Assembly (NCBI RefSeq): GCF_000002875.2
Contig: NC_009388.2
Location: 2,501-66,500, forward strand
From: Leishmania infantum JPCM5
Taxonomy: Eukaryota > Euglenozoa > Kinetoplastea > Trypanosomatida > Trypanosomatidae
Reading direction: 5' to 3'
Length of the DNA: 64,000 nt
This document shows positions 47,996-58,799 of this stretch, piece after piece. Both the position numbers and the translations under genes were made by a program. Every line of letters starts with the position of its first letter. The first letter of the stretch is position 1. The notes below the pieces were generated by a model. That model searched no databases and was not told where the DNA came from. It was given only the letters and a program-made list of their open reading frames with translations.

Positions 47996-49678
47996 ATGCT
48001 CCGTCGCACCGTGTCCTGGGCCTTCGCGGCCTTCAAGTGCCCACCTGTGCTGAATGAGCCCATGGACAACTTCGAGCCGGGCTCCGCCTCTGCGAAGGGG
48101 ACGCTGGAGGCCTGCAAGGCGGCTCGCGGGGAGGTGCGGGATTGCCCAATCATGATTGGCGGCAAGCCGTACACCTCCTCGAACATCATCAAGGGCATTA
48201 TGCCCTCGGATCACCAAGTGCAGATTGCCAAGGCCTACAACGCAACGCCGGAGCTCGCGAGGAAGGCTGTGGAGGCGGCTGTGGAGGCCTCCAAGGAGTG
48301 GAGCCAGGTGCCCTTCCGCGACCGTGCGGCCATCTTCTACAAGGCGGCACACCTCCTGTCAACCAAATACCGCCACGAGATGCGCGCCGTGACGATGCTG
48401 GGCCAGAGCAAGAATCCGTGGCAGGCGGAGATCGACTGCGTCGCCGAGGCCTGTGACTTCATCCGCTGGAACATCCACTTTGCTGAGGAGCTGTACGCAC
48501 AGCAGCCGCGCTCCGTCTCGAACAGCGGCGTGTGGAACACGACGGACTACCGTCCGCTCGAGGGGTTTGTGTCGGCCATCACGCCCTTCAACTTCACGGC
48601 CATCGCCGCGAATCTCGCTGGCACGCCGGCGCTGATGGGCAACACGGTGGTCTGGAAGCCGAGCCCGACGGCGGTGCTCTCGAACTACCTCATGTACAAG
48701 ATTATGGAGGAGGCGGGGCTGCCGGCTGGCGTCATCAACTTTGTGCCGTGCGAGCCAGCGGTGATGGACAGCGCCGTGAATGCCGACCCGCGCCTCGCCG
48801 CCGTCGTCTTCACCGGCTCGACCCGCGTCTTTACCGAAATCAACAAGAACGTCTTCAGCCGCCTCGAGACGTACCACAACTTTCCGCGCATCTCCGGCGA
48901 GACGGGCGGCAAGGACTTCCACCTCGTCCACCCCTCTGCCGACATGAAGCACGTGGCAGCCGGCACCGTCCGTGGCGCTTTCGAGTTCCAAGGGCAGAAA
49001 TGCAGCGCGTGCTCGCGGCTGTACGCGCCAAAGACCTGCTGGAAGGAGTTGAAGGCATTGCTCATCAAGGGCCAGAAGCAGATCAAGATGGGCCAGCCGG
49101 ACGACTTCCAGAGCTTCATGTGCGCCGTCATCGACGAGACGTCCTTCAACAAGAATAAGAAGTACATCGAAATCGCCAAGGCGGACTCGAGCAACTACGA
49201 GGTCGTTGTGGGAGGCAAGTGCGACAAGACGAGGGGGTACTTCGTTGAGCCGACCATCATTGAGACGAAGGACCCCCGCGCGCAGCTCATGCGCGAGGAG
49301 ATATTTGGCCCTGTGCTGACGGTGTTTGTGTATGACGACAGTAAGCCGGGGTACTGGAAAGAAGTGTGCGAGCTCGTCGACTCGACCACGAAGTACGGCC
49401 TGACCGGTGCCGTCTTCTCTCGCGAGCGTGCGCCGATCAGGGAGGCGGACAAGTACCTGCGCTACGCGGCGGGCAACTACTATGTGAACGACAAGTGCAC
49501 CGGCGCTGTCGTTGGCCAGCAGCCGTTCGGCGGCTCGCGCCTGAGCGGCTCGAATGACAAGCCGGGTGCCGGCCAGTTCGTCACCCGCTTCGTCTCGGCC
49601 CGCTCCATCAAGGAGAGCTTCGACGTGACGCCCACCATCTCGTACCCGCACCAGCTGCCCGATGTGTACACGCTGTAG
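47996..49678 (+). CDS. P5CDH: Delta-1-pyrroline-5-carboxylate dehydrogenase
   Basis: A 560-residue ALDH4-family enzyme that oxidises glutamate gamma-semialdehyde to glutamate with NAD, the second step of proline breakdown, an important energy source in insect-stage trypanosomatids. The N-terminus MLRRTVSWAFAAFK is a typical mitochondrial presequence. Core motifs: ITPFNFTAIAANLAGTPALMGN in the cofactor-binding part, FTGST, the SGETGGKD segment, and the catalytic cysteine, the first Cys of GQKCSACSRLY. The C-terminal QQPFGGSRLSGSNDKPGA block is ALDH4-typical. Length matches the human enzyme (563). The acceptor 25 bases upstream supports the start. Confidence 0.97.
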   Translation: MLRRTVSWAFAAFKCPPVLNEPMDNFEPGSASAKGTLEACKAARGEVRDCPIMIGGKPYTSSNIIKGIMPSDHQVQIAKAYNATPELARKAVEAAVEASKEWSQVPFRDRAAIFYKAAHLLSTKYRHEMRAVTMLGQSKNPWQAEIDCVAEACDFIRWNIHFAEELYAQQPRSVSNSGVWNTTDYRPLEGFVSAITPFNFTAIAANLAGTPALMGNTVVWKPSPTAVLSNYLMYKIMEEAGLPAGVINFVPCEPAVMDSAVNADPRLAAVVFTGSTRVFTEINKNVFSRLETYHNFPRISGETGGKDFHLVHPSADMKHVAAGTVRGAFEFQGQKCSACSRLYAPKTCWKELKALLIKGQKQIKMGQPDDFQSFMCAVIDETSFNKNKKYIEIAKADSSNYEVVVGGKCDKTRGYFVEPTIIETKDPRAQLMREEIFGPVLTVFVYDDSKPGYWKEVCELVDSTTKYGLTGAVFSRERAPIREADKYLRYAAGNYYVNDKCTGAVVGQQPFGGSRLSGSNDKPGAGQFVTRFVSARSIKESFDVTPTISYPHQLPDVYTL

Positions 49679-50468
49679 TGAGGCAGCGGCAACCAGGCTG
49701 GCCATAAAAGTGGGCGCTACGGCCTGGATGTGCATTCGAATTCCGAGGTGTCGAGAGAAACGAAGGAGAGCGACCGACAGACACGTACTTTGGAGGGGGA
49801 AGCACAGGCTCTTCACCAGCTTCTAGCATGCCATGCGCGTCATGGACGTTGTCGTAGCTTCCCACGCCGATCATCGATCCCGAAGCCCTGACGAGGTGCG
49901 CGTGTGAGCGCGCGTGCCTCGACGACGCGGCGAGACGAAGAGGGCGTTTAAGAGACGCACCACACGCCGACCAATATGTGGAGAACGGAAAGGAAAACGA
50001 TCGGACTTAACTTTATTTTTGAATTCCGCACGCGCACGTACACGCACACAGGCGATCCGCCACCTTCCCTAACCTCGCTGCCAAGGCTCATCCTCTCCAT
50101 CTCGCGCTCGCGCACGGCCCCGCCTCGTTCATTCATCCTTCTCTGTGTCTGTGCCGACAGTTTGTCGGTGTTTTCGTGTGCGTCCGCGCCTGAGTCGTTG
50201 CCCCCCACCCCCCACCCCCACCCCACCAACATACACGCACACGCACACACACGCTTGATCCTGAGGGCCTCTTCCTATGTATGCAAGTGCCCAGCGTTTT
50301 CCTGTGTCGGATATGCTGTGTGTGCGCTTTCTCTGTCGCATCCCTGCCTCTGTCTCGGCGTGCATGCGTGCGCGTTCAGGTGTGAGCTTGATGGCGCGTC
50401 CCACACACGCGCCACCACGTTTCCGCCTCGCTCGCTCTCCGCCCTCTGCGCTTTCATGTTCTTTCCCC

Positions 50469-50512
<44 letters not shown>

Positions 50513-51457
50513 AGGGGGGGCCTGCGTGATGGACGGCGGCGGGTGACGGTCATGGCGATGGTCGCAGAGGGGAGCCGCCGGCGGAGGCGTGTTGCTCTTT
50601 CCTTCGCGAGGAGGCGCAGAGCGGACTGTGATGAGGGTACGTTGAGGGGCTGCCGCGGCGTGGTACGAGGAGGGATGGTGAAGGGCACAGCACAGTCGTG
50701 TGTAGGGGAAGGGCCGAGAGGCGAGCCGGAGTGTCTGTCTCTCCCGTCCTTTATCCGTGTTCTGTGTGTTGTTTAATTCGTCGCATGATGCCGGAAGACG
50801 TTGAAACGCTCTAGCGCTAAGTCAAAGGGAGGAAGAAGAAGAGAGGGGAAGGAAATAGACGCACAGGTACGTGCGCAGCGGCAGACGCACACACACACTT
50901 GTGTCGTGCGTGAGCGTGTCGCGTCGTTTTTGCATGCTTTTCAGTGATACTGTTGTTCGCCTGCGCTTGCACCGGCCCCTCATCGCTCGCCGCTTCTGAT
51001 TTTCACATCCTCTCCTCCACCGTGCGCATGAGCGCGCGAAAAATGTTAACGTGTACACTCGTAAGCGCTGAAACGAGTACCTGCACCAGCGGCAATAATA
51101 AGGGACTCTCGGGAGGGTGCCGCACAGCCACCACCGCCCCCCACCACCCCACCCCACACACATATTCATATCTCCATTCCTGCGACGCACCTTTTCCTCC
51201 TTCCCAGCAGCCCTTTCTGTGCTGTACTCTATGAGTTGGTGCTCGCATCTCCGACTGCGCAGGTTACCCCAGTAGCGCGTGAGGAGACTCCCTTGTTCTG
51301 ACGCTTCGCTCCGTAGTTGCCCTCCCTCTCTTCTCCTCATTTCGCTAGCCTGCATCTCTGAATAAGCGGGGGCGCTTCACGGACGGCAGGAGCGGCCGGA
51401 CGCAAACTCAAGAGCAGGCAGGATCAGCATCGCTTGCTCGTATTATCGTCAGAAATC
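49679..51457 (+). other. Intergenic spacer with long GT tract
   Basis: 1.8 kb with no supported gene. Holds a (GT)18 tract at 50471-50506, a C/A-rich stretch at 50200-50250, and an AATAATAA stretch near 51096. The frame entering the kinase at 51434 starts with TTG. Confidence 0.65.
50471..50506. repeat. (GT)18 microsatellite
   Basis: Thirty-six bases of uninterrupted GT dinucleotides in the spacer between P5CDH and the kinase gene. Confidence 0.97.
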
Positions 51458-52597
51458 ATGCAGGAGTCGAACACACTCATCTTCGACGTGCCGGACGCGT
51501 TTCAGGTGGAGTCGATCATCGGCCAGGGGGCGTACGGTGCGGTCTGCAAGGCTGTCTTCTGCGATGACCAGATCGCCGTGAAGAAGATCCCGCACTACTC
51601 GCGCAGCGAGGACACGGCGCGCCGGGTGCTTCGCGAGATCGAAATACTGCAAAACCTTCAGTTCTGCGAGCAGGTAGTAGGCTGCCGCCTCTTCTTCCGA
51701 CCCAAGAGCGAGGAGAAAGACGTGTACGTGGCAATGGACTACATCCCAGCCGACCTTTCTTCTGTAATCAAGAACGGCGCCATCACGCTTGACGAGAGCG
51801 TCGTGCGGTACATAACGTGCCAGCTGCTGCTGGCACTGCGCGCACTGCACCGCTGCAAGGTACTGCACCGTGACGTGAGCACCCGCAACATTCTGATCCA
51901 CTACAACTCACAGGTGTTCCTGTGCGACTTCGGGCTCAGTCGCTTCTTCGACCCGGATGAGCAGCTCAGCTTCGGGGTCGTGACGCAGTGGTACCGCGCA
52001 CCGGAGATCATCCTCGACGCGGCCTACAGTTACGCGAGCGATGTGTGGAGTGTTGGGGTCATCCTCGGTGAGCTGCTGCTGCGCCGCCACCTGTTCCCTG
52101 GAAAGTCAAACGACTCTGCGAATCAGCTGCAGCTCATCTTTCACCTGGTCGGCACGCCCTCCAAGGATGTCTTTGACGCGGATCGCTCCTTCGGCCGCGC
52201 CAGCCAGAACGCCAAGAACTACGCGCTAGCTTACATCGAACGCCGCCCGTGCCCGTCCACGCTAGTGAATCTTTTGTCCACCGCGCCGGTGCTGCACCAC
52301 TCGGCCATCGCCGCAGTGCCGCCGCAGGCAGTGCAGCTTGCCGAGCAGCTCCTGCAGTTCGACCCGGCCAAGCGACCGAGCGCCGACGAGGCCCTGCGAC
52401 ATCCGTGGTTTGACCCGTGCCGCGCCTTCATTGATGAGGTGGTGCAGCACCAGGACGAGGAAGAGATCCCGGTGTTTACGCAGACGCAGAACATGAACGT
52501 CGAGGAGCTGGTGAAGCGCATCGAGGAGGTGGTGCCGGTCTTCTCTGAGGATCTGCTCGTGGAGGACGACGGCGGCGGTGCCGCGGGCAGTGCGTAG
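51458..52597 (+). CDS. MAPK-like protein kinase without TxY motif
   Basis: A 379-residue CMGC-type serine/threonine kinase. ATP loop GQGAYGAV (22-29), catalytic lysine K42, helix C glutamate in LREIEIL, DFG at 157-159, WYRAPE at 178-183 and the CMGC-like SDVWSVGVILGELL are all present, so it should bind ATP and transfer phosphate. Two features are odd. The catalytic loop is HRDVSTRN (137-144), with Ser where Ser/Thr kinases have Lys and an Arg two residues later, as in tyrosine-kinase HRDLAARN. The activation loop has SFG where MAP kinases have TxY. The C-terminus (about 340-379) is acidic. The start is the first ATG; the frame upstream begins with TTG. Substrates are unknown. Confidence 0.9.
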   Translation: MQESNTLIFDVPDAFQVESIIGQGAYGAVCKAVFCDDQIAVKKIPHYSRSEDTARRVLREIEILQNLQFCEQVVGCRLFFRPKSEEKDVYVAMDYIPADLSSVIKNGAITLDESVVRYITCQLLLALRALHRCKVLHRDVSTRNILIHYNSQVFLCDFGLSRFFDPDEQLSFGVVTQWYRAPEIILDAAYSYASDVWSVGVILGELLLRRHLFPGKSNDSANQLQLIFHLVGTPSKDVFDADRSFGRASQNAKNYALAYIERRPCPSTLVNLLSTAPVLHHSAIAAVPPQAVQLAEQLLQFDPAKRPSADEALRHPWFDPCRAFIDEVVQHQDEEEIPVFTQTQNMNVEELVKRIEEVVPVFSEDLLVEDDGGGAAGSA

Positions 52598-53688
52598 GCA
52601 GGCATCCAGCTTTCTCGACGCCCCCTACGTGCGTGTGGCGGGCCGAAGAGAGGTGGCGTGACGCCTGCAGCAGGCAAACCGTCGCAGGGGTGATGTTGGT
52701 GTGGCCCCTAGTCGAACAAGACGACGGAGCCGGGCGATGCGAGAGAGAACAACGATGCACAAGAGGGAAAAGAAAGCAAGAGAGGCGCGGGACGAGCCGC
52801 GGCGTGGCTGAGTGTGGCGGCGATCGTGGCCGGCGGGGCGGCAGCCCACCCGTGCAGACGGGAAAACGGCGGGTCGAAGCAGAAGTACAAGAGAGGGAGC
52901 AAAGAGATGGCGCTTCGAACCAAACGACAGGGGAACAGCCGGAGAGGAGGAGGGGGAGGCTTCCATCGCACGCATCTTCTTTCCCTTGACCCTTCACCAA
53001 GCACCATCATCACGCGCATGGTAATGGTGATGATGGCGGCCGCGGATGGCGCGTTGCCCTTGTACGCTGAGCTCTCTTTGTTGGCATCGGTTCCGTCATT
53101 CTCTGTCTTGTGTGTGCGTGCGTGCGCGTGTGTGTGTATGTATGGTGGTGCCCTCGACTTTTTTTTGCTCACGAATGTTCAGCCAAAACCGCAAGACCTC
53201 CGTCCGCCCCCTCCCCTCAACGCACCTTCCACTCCCTCTGACGCTGGCGTATTACTCGAGCCTCAAGCTGCTCCTTTATCTGTTGTCTGGGTGTGCGCGC
53301 ATGTGCATGTGCGTGTGTATCTGTGTGCTCCGCCTCCATCCCGCCCCTTCTCCATCCACATCTCTTCCCCCTCTCTTCTCCCCGGTGGCGCAGAGCTGTC
53401 TGCTGACGAGCACAAGGTCAGGAGAGCAGTCGGCTCTTGCAAGCCCCGCCTGCTCTTCCAGCGCACGCGGTTCTCTCCCCCGTGCCCCACTCGCAGCGGC
53501 AGTGCTGATTGGCTGGCTGGCTTTGTGTGTGTGTGTGTGTGTGTGTATCTCAGGGCGGATTGCCCGTTAGCAGCGCCTTCGTCCTCCCCCTTCACTTGTG
53601 TCGTCTCCCATCCGCAGCCCCCCCCCCACCCGTCCCGCTCTTTGCGAGTCGTATTGCCGTTGTCTTTCGTCCTGGAACGCCGTGACCG
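52598..53688 (+). other. Intergenic spacer
   Basis: 1.1 kb without a supported gene, though one open frame (52814-54100) crosses it into the next gene in another phase. Contains (GT)n at about 53523-53546 and many pyrimidine tracts. Confidence 0.65.
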
Positions 53689-54630
53689 ATGTCGTCCCCA
53701 GCGATGCTGCGCACCAGCAGCGTGCTGCTGGACAAGTCGATGTTCGCTGCGAAGCGCCGTGTCATTGTACCGATCCAGCCCACGCCCGGCTACCCGGCGC
53801 ACTTTATCAAGGCGTCCTTCACGACGGACCCGCTCAAGGAGAAGCAGAAGGCCCGCTTCTCCTCCGGCGGTGACGCGATGCGCGAGGTGCAGGACATCCC
53901 CAAGCGGCTGGAGGGCCAGCGGTCGCGTGCCGAGCTCACATCGCGCGGTGACGAGGACTTTGCGGCGCTCATCGAGTTCATCCAGGGCGCCTCATACGAC
54001 CAGCTCATCTCCGGTCGGCGCTTTCGAAAGATCTATGAGAAGCTGTCCGAGAACGACGACATGTTTGTCTGGCTGTGCCACACCGCCATGGCGGTACTGA
54101 ACCCCGGCGACATGCGCTCGCGGCTCATGCACAATCACCTCAAGGCGCTCGCGGAGGCCGTGGCGAGTGGCGAGATGACCCAGCGAACGGCGTTTCGCTT
54201 CTTCGAGTCCGCCGTGCGCAGCCCGGCCTACCGCGAGATCGCAGCTCGCCAGCTGGAAACTGGCGCGGCTACTCGCCTGGCTGGCTTGGCAGCGGCGGCG
54301 GACGTGATGCGCGAGATGGGGCTGACACGGCGTCCCATGTCGTCCTACTTTGAGCTGTATCAGCGCATCGTGGAGCGCAGCGAGGCCATGACGCCGTGGG
54401 GCTTCCCGCCCCTCTTCCAGTTCGAAGAGCGGCTGGCGCTGGAGCCACGACTGAAGTTCTTCTCACGTGCGGGGCAGCAGCAGCTGGAGCGACGCCGTCG
54501 AGGCTCTATCTTCTCCCCGCACACAATCCTGCAGGGGCGGCGCATCTTCTGGATTCCGCCGACGTGGAACCGTGCCGGTCGCTTCATTGGGCCGCATATA
54601 AACCTGTACCCCGGCCTCACGCCTGACTAA
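53689..54630 (+). CDS. Hypothetical protein, possibly mitochondrial
   Basis: A 313-residue protein that I do not recognise. The N-terminal 25-30 residues (MSSPAMLRTSSVLLDKSMFAAKRR) are basic and could be a mitochondrial presequence. The middle is helical and charged (LIEFIQGASYDQLISGRRFRKIYEKL; AAARQLE-type helices). The C-terminus has an unusual proline/aromatic end (IFWIPPTWNRAGRF, HINLYPGLTPD). No membrane segment or catalytic motif. Basic charge and the structured tail would fit a kinetoplastid mitoribosome or respiratory-complex subunit, but that is only a guess. First ATG used; strong GC-rich codon bias supports coding. Confidence 0.8.
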   Translation: MSSPAMLRTSSVLLDKSMFAAKRRVIVPIQPTPGYPAHFIKASFTTDPLKEKQKARFSSGGDAMREVQDIPKRLEGQRSRAELTSRGDEDFAALIEFIQGASYDQLISGRRFRKIYEKLSENDDMFVWLCHTAMAVLNPGDMRSRLMHNHLKALAEAVASGEMTQRTAFRFFESAVRSPAYREIAARQLETGAATRLAGLAAAADVMREMGLTRRPMSSYFELYQRIVERSEAMTPWGFPPLFQFEERLALEPRLKFFSRAGQQQLERRRRGSIFSPHTILQGRRIFWIPPTWNRAGRFIGPHINLYPGLTPD

Positions 54631-55563
54631 GCCAACGGTGTCAAGCAACCGAGGTGTTCCGTGTGCGCGTGCGCACGTGCGGTGCGTGAAGGACGGAAGA
54701 GGCGAGCAATGGCCTCGACGGAGGGGATAACGGAAGCGTCCGCCTTGCCCTCTTCCTGTGTGTGTGTGTATGTGTGTGTGACTGTGCCTGTGTCTGCGTG
54801 TGCGTGTGCGTGTGTGTGTGTGTGTGCACTATCTGCGCAGTCGCTGAAGCGGTGTTAACAGTCTTCCCGCATCCGAAGCACAGAGGCAAAGGACATAGGC
54901 CCAAACCGTGTCTGCGCGTCTGCGAGGGTGTGTGTGTGTGTGTGTGTGTTGCTACAAGTTCGGTGGTAGTGAGAGGGCAACACGTGCGAAGGATCTGTGA
55001 CCAGCACGGCGGCAGTAGGGGCAGGCAGGCATGAGATTGCTCGTCTGCATGCCTTCCGTCCGCCTCCACAGCCACATGGGCAGGCCCGACTCCACTGCAT
55101 TCACATCGCCTTGTTTCCCTTCCCCTCCTCGCTCTCTATACTTATGCGGCACATCTGCACGGTCACCGGCCCTCTCTCCACTACACAAGCAACACCTGAA
55201 GCTGCGCCACACAGCCATCGCACTGTAGAACGAACTCCCCCTCCCCCTCCCCCAACACACACAGACGCACCTCTCGCTCTCAGTTCTCCCTCCGACACGT
55301 GCAGACATTGCCGACACGCACCACACACACACACGCGCGCGCAGCTCTGCACTCTCGCTCGAAGTCAGCCCGTGCTTGTGTGTTTGTGTGTGCAAGGAAG
55401 CCGGGGTTGGCCTGTGGCGCCGCCTTTGCCGTTGCGGCTGCGGCTACTGTGATCGGTGGAACGGAAACTCGAATCAGCTCCGTCCCCCGTCCCCGCACCC
55501 TCCCTGATCATTCTAGGTTGCCGACCCCATCAGCGCACCGGCCGACAGGGCAGCACTTCCACG
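54631..55563 (+). other. Intergenic spacer
   Basis: 930 bases without a supported gene, with (GT)n runs near 54759-54780 and 54935-54950. The frame of the next gene is open from 55456 but begins with GTG. The acceptor candidate is AG at 55515-55516. Confidence 0.65.
55515..55516 (+). promoter_or_regulatory. Candidate trans-splice acceptor AG for the acyl-CoA synthetase
   Basis: CACCCTCCCTGATCATTCTAG puts AG at 55515-55516, 47 bases before the ATG at 55564, which is the first ATG after it. Confidence 0.55.
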
Positions 55564-57678
55564 ATGGGAGGCGCTGTGTCGTTCTGCCTCCAGAAGCTCA
55601 ACAAGGTGAGCGAGGTGGAGTACGCGCCCTACAAGGAGTATGCCGCCTATGGCGAGCAGAGCGTCCCGGTGAAAGGCAGCGATGATTCTGGCCGCTCCAT
55701 GATCTACCGTATGTCGAACACGAGCGAAGAGGAGCTGAAACGCCTGCGCAACGAGTGGTACGCGGGTGGCTCCTGCCTCTCCGTTCTCGAGAACCTCTGC
55801 AAGGAGCGCGGCAAGCGCACATGCCTGGCCTACAGGAAGCTGAAGACCATCGAGAAAAACGAGACCACCACCAGTGATGGTCGCAAGAAAGTGCTGGAGA
55901 CGTACGTCTTTGAGCCGGGGCAGAAGACAATGAGCTACGCCCGCTTCTGGCAGAACATCGTCAACTTCGGCCGCGGTCTCCACGAGATCGGCCTCACGAA
56001 GGGCAACACCGTCTCCGTCTACGAGGAGACCCGCTGGCAGTGGCTGTGCACCATGTACAGCTGCTGGTCGCAGGGCCTCCTCGTGTCCACTGTGTACGCC
56101 AACCTCGGTGAGGACGCGCTCCAGTACGCCTTGGGCGAGACTCAGTGCAATGCAATTGTGTGCAACGGCTCCAAGGTGAAGGACGTGCTCACGATGTTCA
56201 AGGTAATCGAGGCGCCCAAGGGCACCAAGGTCATCTACCTCGATGAGCTGCCGCCCTCGGTGACGTCGGAGGAGTACGAGCTGTACGCGTGGAGCGACGT
56301 GATGGCGCGCGGCAAGAACAGCGAGGCCAACTGCCGCATCCCGAGTGGCGCCGAGAGCAAAGATGAGCTCGCGCTCATCATGTACACGAGCGGCACCACC
56401 GGCAACCCGAAGGGCGTCATGCACACGCACGGCAGCCTCTACTGCGGCTGCATGACGATCAGTCAGCGAATCAACGACCTGCTAGGGGAGATGAAGGAGC
56501 AGGAGTGGTACTGCTCGTACCTTCCCCTCGCCCACATCATGGAGCTCGCCGTCACGTCGGTGCTCATGATGCGCGGCGTCATCATCGGCTACGGCAGCCC
56601 GCGCACACTGATGGACACCTTCGCCAAGCCGTACGGCGACCTGACCGCGTACCGGCCGTTCGTCTTCGTCGCTGTCCCGCGTGTCTTTGATAGCATGAGA
56701 AGGGCCGTAGAGGATAAGCTGCCGCCTCCGGGGTCGATGAAGCGCAAGATCTTCGACAAGGCCTATCAGGCGCGCCTCAAGGCGCTCAAGAATGGCTGCG
56801 ATACGCCGTTCTTTAACAAGAGGGTTTTCGCCAATGCCCGTAAGGTGATGGGCGGCCGCGTGTACGCGATGCTCAGTGGCGGCGGCCCGCTCTCGGAGTC
56901 CACGCAGGAATTCATTAACGTTGTCTTTGGCATGGTGATCCAGGGCTGGGGCATGACAGAGACAGTCGCCTGCGGCGGCATCCAGCGCACGGGCAACCTT
57001 GAATACAACTGCGTTGGCCAGGTCCTCAAGACAGCGGAGGTGCAGCTGTTGGACACGGATGAGTTCAAGCACACGGATCAGCCAGAGCCGCGCGGTGAGG
57101 TGCTGCTGCGCGGCCCCTTCCTCTTCAAGGGCTACTACAAGCAACCGGAGCAGACCAGGGAGGCACTGGACGATGATGGATGGCTCCACACCGGCGACGT
57201 GGCCTCCATAGCTCCGAACGGCACCATGCGCATCGTTGGCCGCGTCAAGGCGCTCGCCAAGAATGCCAACGGGGAGTATTTGGCGCTTGAGATGCTGGAG
57301 AGCATCTACGGCACTAATGAGATCACTGTTCCGAACGGCGTCTGCGTGCTCGTCCACCCGCACCGCAGCTACATCACCATCATTGCCTTGACCAACGAGA
57401 AGCTGGTCAAGGCGTTCATGGAAAAGTATAAGATCAAAAACAGCGAGTTTCCTGCAATCCTGGACGACGCAGAGTTCTTGAAAATGGCGCTTCAAAGCCT
57501 CCAGAAGACTGCCCGTGACGCGAACCGCTGCTCGTTCGAGGTTGTGCAGGGCGTGAAGCTGCTGAACGAGGAGTGGTCACCAGAGAATGGTGTGCTGACG
57601 GCCGCCATGAAGCTCAAGCGCCGCATCATCAACGAAAACTACGCGGATGTCATCAGCAAGCTCTTCGAGAGCCAATAG
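55564..57678 (+). CDS. Long-chain fatty acyl-CoA synthetase
   Basis: A 704-residue AMP-forming ligase that activates long-chain fatty acids with ATP and CoA. The AMP-binding motif MYTSGTTGNPKGVMHTHG starts at residue 273. Later motifs include YLPLAHIMEL, SGGGPLSESTQEF, GWGMTET and the WLHTGDVASIAPNGTMRIVGR segment with the ATP-contacting Asp and Arg. The family length of eukaryotic ACSL enzymes is about 660-740. There is no N-terminal transmembrane helix. Instead the protein begins MGGAVSF with Gly2 and Ser6, a plausible N-myristoylation signal for membrane attachment. The ATG at 55564 is the first in the frame. Confidence 0.95.
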   Translation: MGGAVSFCLQKLNKVSEVEYAPYKEYAAYGEQSVPVKGSDDSGRSMIYRMSNTSEEELKRLRNEWYAGGSCLSVLENLCKERGKRTCLAYRKLKTIEKNETTTSDGRKKVLETYVFEPGQKTMSYARFWQNIVNFGRGLHEIGLTKGNTVSVYEETRWQWLCTMYSCWSQGLLVSTVYANLGEDALQYALGETQCNAIVCNGSKVKDVLTMFKVIEAPKGTKVIYLDELPPSVTSEEYELYAWSDVMARGKNSEANCRIPSGAESKDELALIMYTSGTTGNPKGVMHTHGSLYCGCMTISQRINDLLGEMKEQEWYCSYLPLAHIMELAVTSVLMMRGVIIGYGSPRTLMDTFAKPYGDLTAYRPFVFVAVPRVFDSMRRAVEDKLPPPGSMKRKIFDKAYQARLKALKNGCDTPFFNKRVFANARKVMGGRVYAMLSGGGPLSESTQEFINVVFGMVIQGWGMTETVACGGIQRTGNLEYNCVGQVLKTAEVQLLDTDEFKHTDQPEPRGEVLLRGPFLFKGYYKQPEQTREALDDDGWLHTGDVASIAPNGTMRIVGRVKALAKNANGEYLALEMLESIYGTNEITVPNGVCVLVHPHRSYITIIALTNEKLVKAFMEKYKIKNSEFPAILDDAEFLKMALQSLQKTARDANRCSFEVVQGVKLLNEEWSPENGVLTAAMKLKRRIINENYADVISKLFESQ

Positions 57679-58763
57679 GTGCACGAGCAAGTGTGTGTAG
57701 TTTGTTCGGCACCGGTGATGGTTATGGAGAGATAGAGAGAGAGATGGGGCGAGAGATGTCCCCCCCCCCCTCTCTCTCTCGCCGGTTCAAGCGGCTACGT
57801 GGCATGGAGAAGAGAGCGGGGATGAGAACGCCGACAGACCAGCGGAGGCTTAGCCCCGTGCGGAGACCCGGCCCTTGCTTTTTCTTTCGTTGCCCCCCCC
57901 CCGTGTACCTGTACGTGTACGTGACGGGCGCACCGGCTCTCGCTGCATCCTTCCCCCTTCCTTGCTTCGCCGCAACACGGTTGCTGTATCAGCCCCCGAC
58001 ATACACACACTCGCATACGCATCGCACGCGCGATGCCTTTGTTTTCCGGTGGTGGTGGTGACCCTCTGTTCTCCGAGCGATGTTATCATAGACACCTAGA
58101 GCACAAGCGCTGATCTCTCAGACGCTCTCTGCCCCTCGCTCCTTGGTTCTGTTATATACACATAAAATCTGCATCATCTACTCCGTCAGACACACGTTGT
58201 CTGGCTCATCGTCTTCCTCTCTCCCCTTCCTTCTCTGCCTGTCCCACGTACCGCCCCCGCACACGATATCGTGCGTAAGTGCGTGCGCGCCCCAGCCGCG
58301 ACCGTGAACCCCGTGGCTCGTATTGCCTTCCGAGCATTTTCTCCCCTCTTCCTTTCTCGCGCTTCCATCTCTACTGGTGACTTCGCCTATCCCGAGCAGT
58401 GCTCACTGTCGCTGAGCGGCCAAGGAGAGAAGGAATGGAAGAGATGAACGCGGCGGAGACGCCGGTCAATGTCTCGCTTCGTCGAGAGGGGGGGGGCGTG
58501 AAGCGCTTGCGGCGGTACGTACGCGTGCGAGCACGTGCGGAGCAGAGCAGCCGGGGCAGAAGACGTGGCGCAGAGGGCAAGGGGTGAGCACGCCGGAGAC
58601 ATCCATCGGCTGTGCACGACACGGCTGGCTGGAATTTCCGTTCCCCGCTTTGTTTTTCCTTTTCGCTGTTCTCCTCCGTGCCCCGGAGAACGGGGCACAC
58701 ACACACGCACACACTGAAAAGTGCGTGGCATCGCAGGGCCCAGCGCACGCACACCCCACTCTG

Positions 58764-58799
<36 letters not shown>

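Noticed and set aside
48359..49816. 485-residue open frame on the minus strand
   Set aside because: Exact antisense shadow of P5CDH. GC-rich third positions keep the complementary frame open; no domain and the wrong strand for the array.
52814..54100. 428-residue plus-strand frame overlapping the 313-residue gene
   Set aside because: Mostly translated microsatellites and pyrimidine tracts; it continues out of phase through a better-supported gene.
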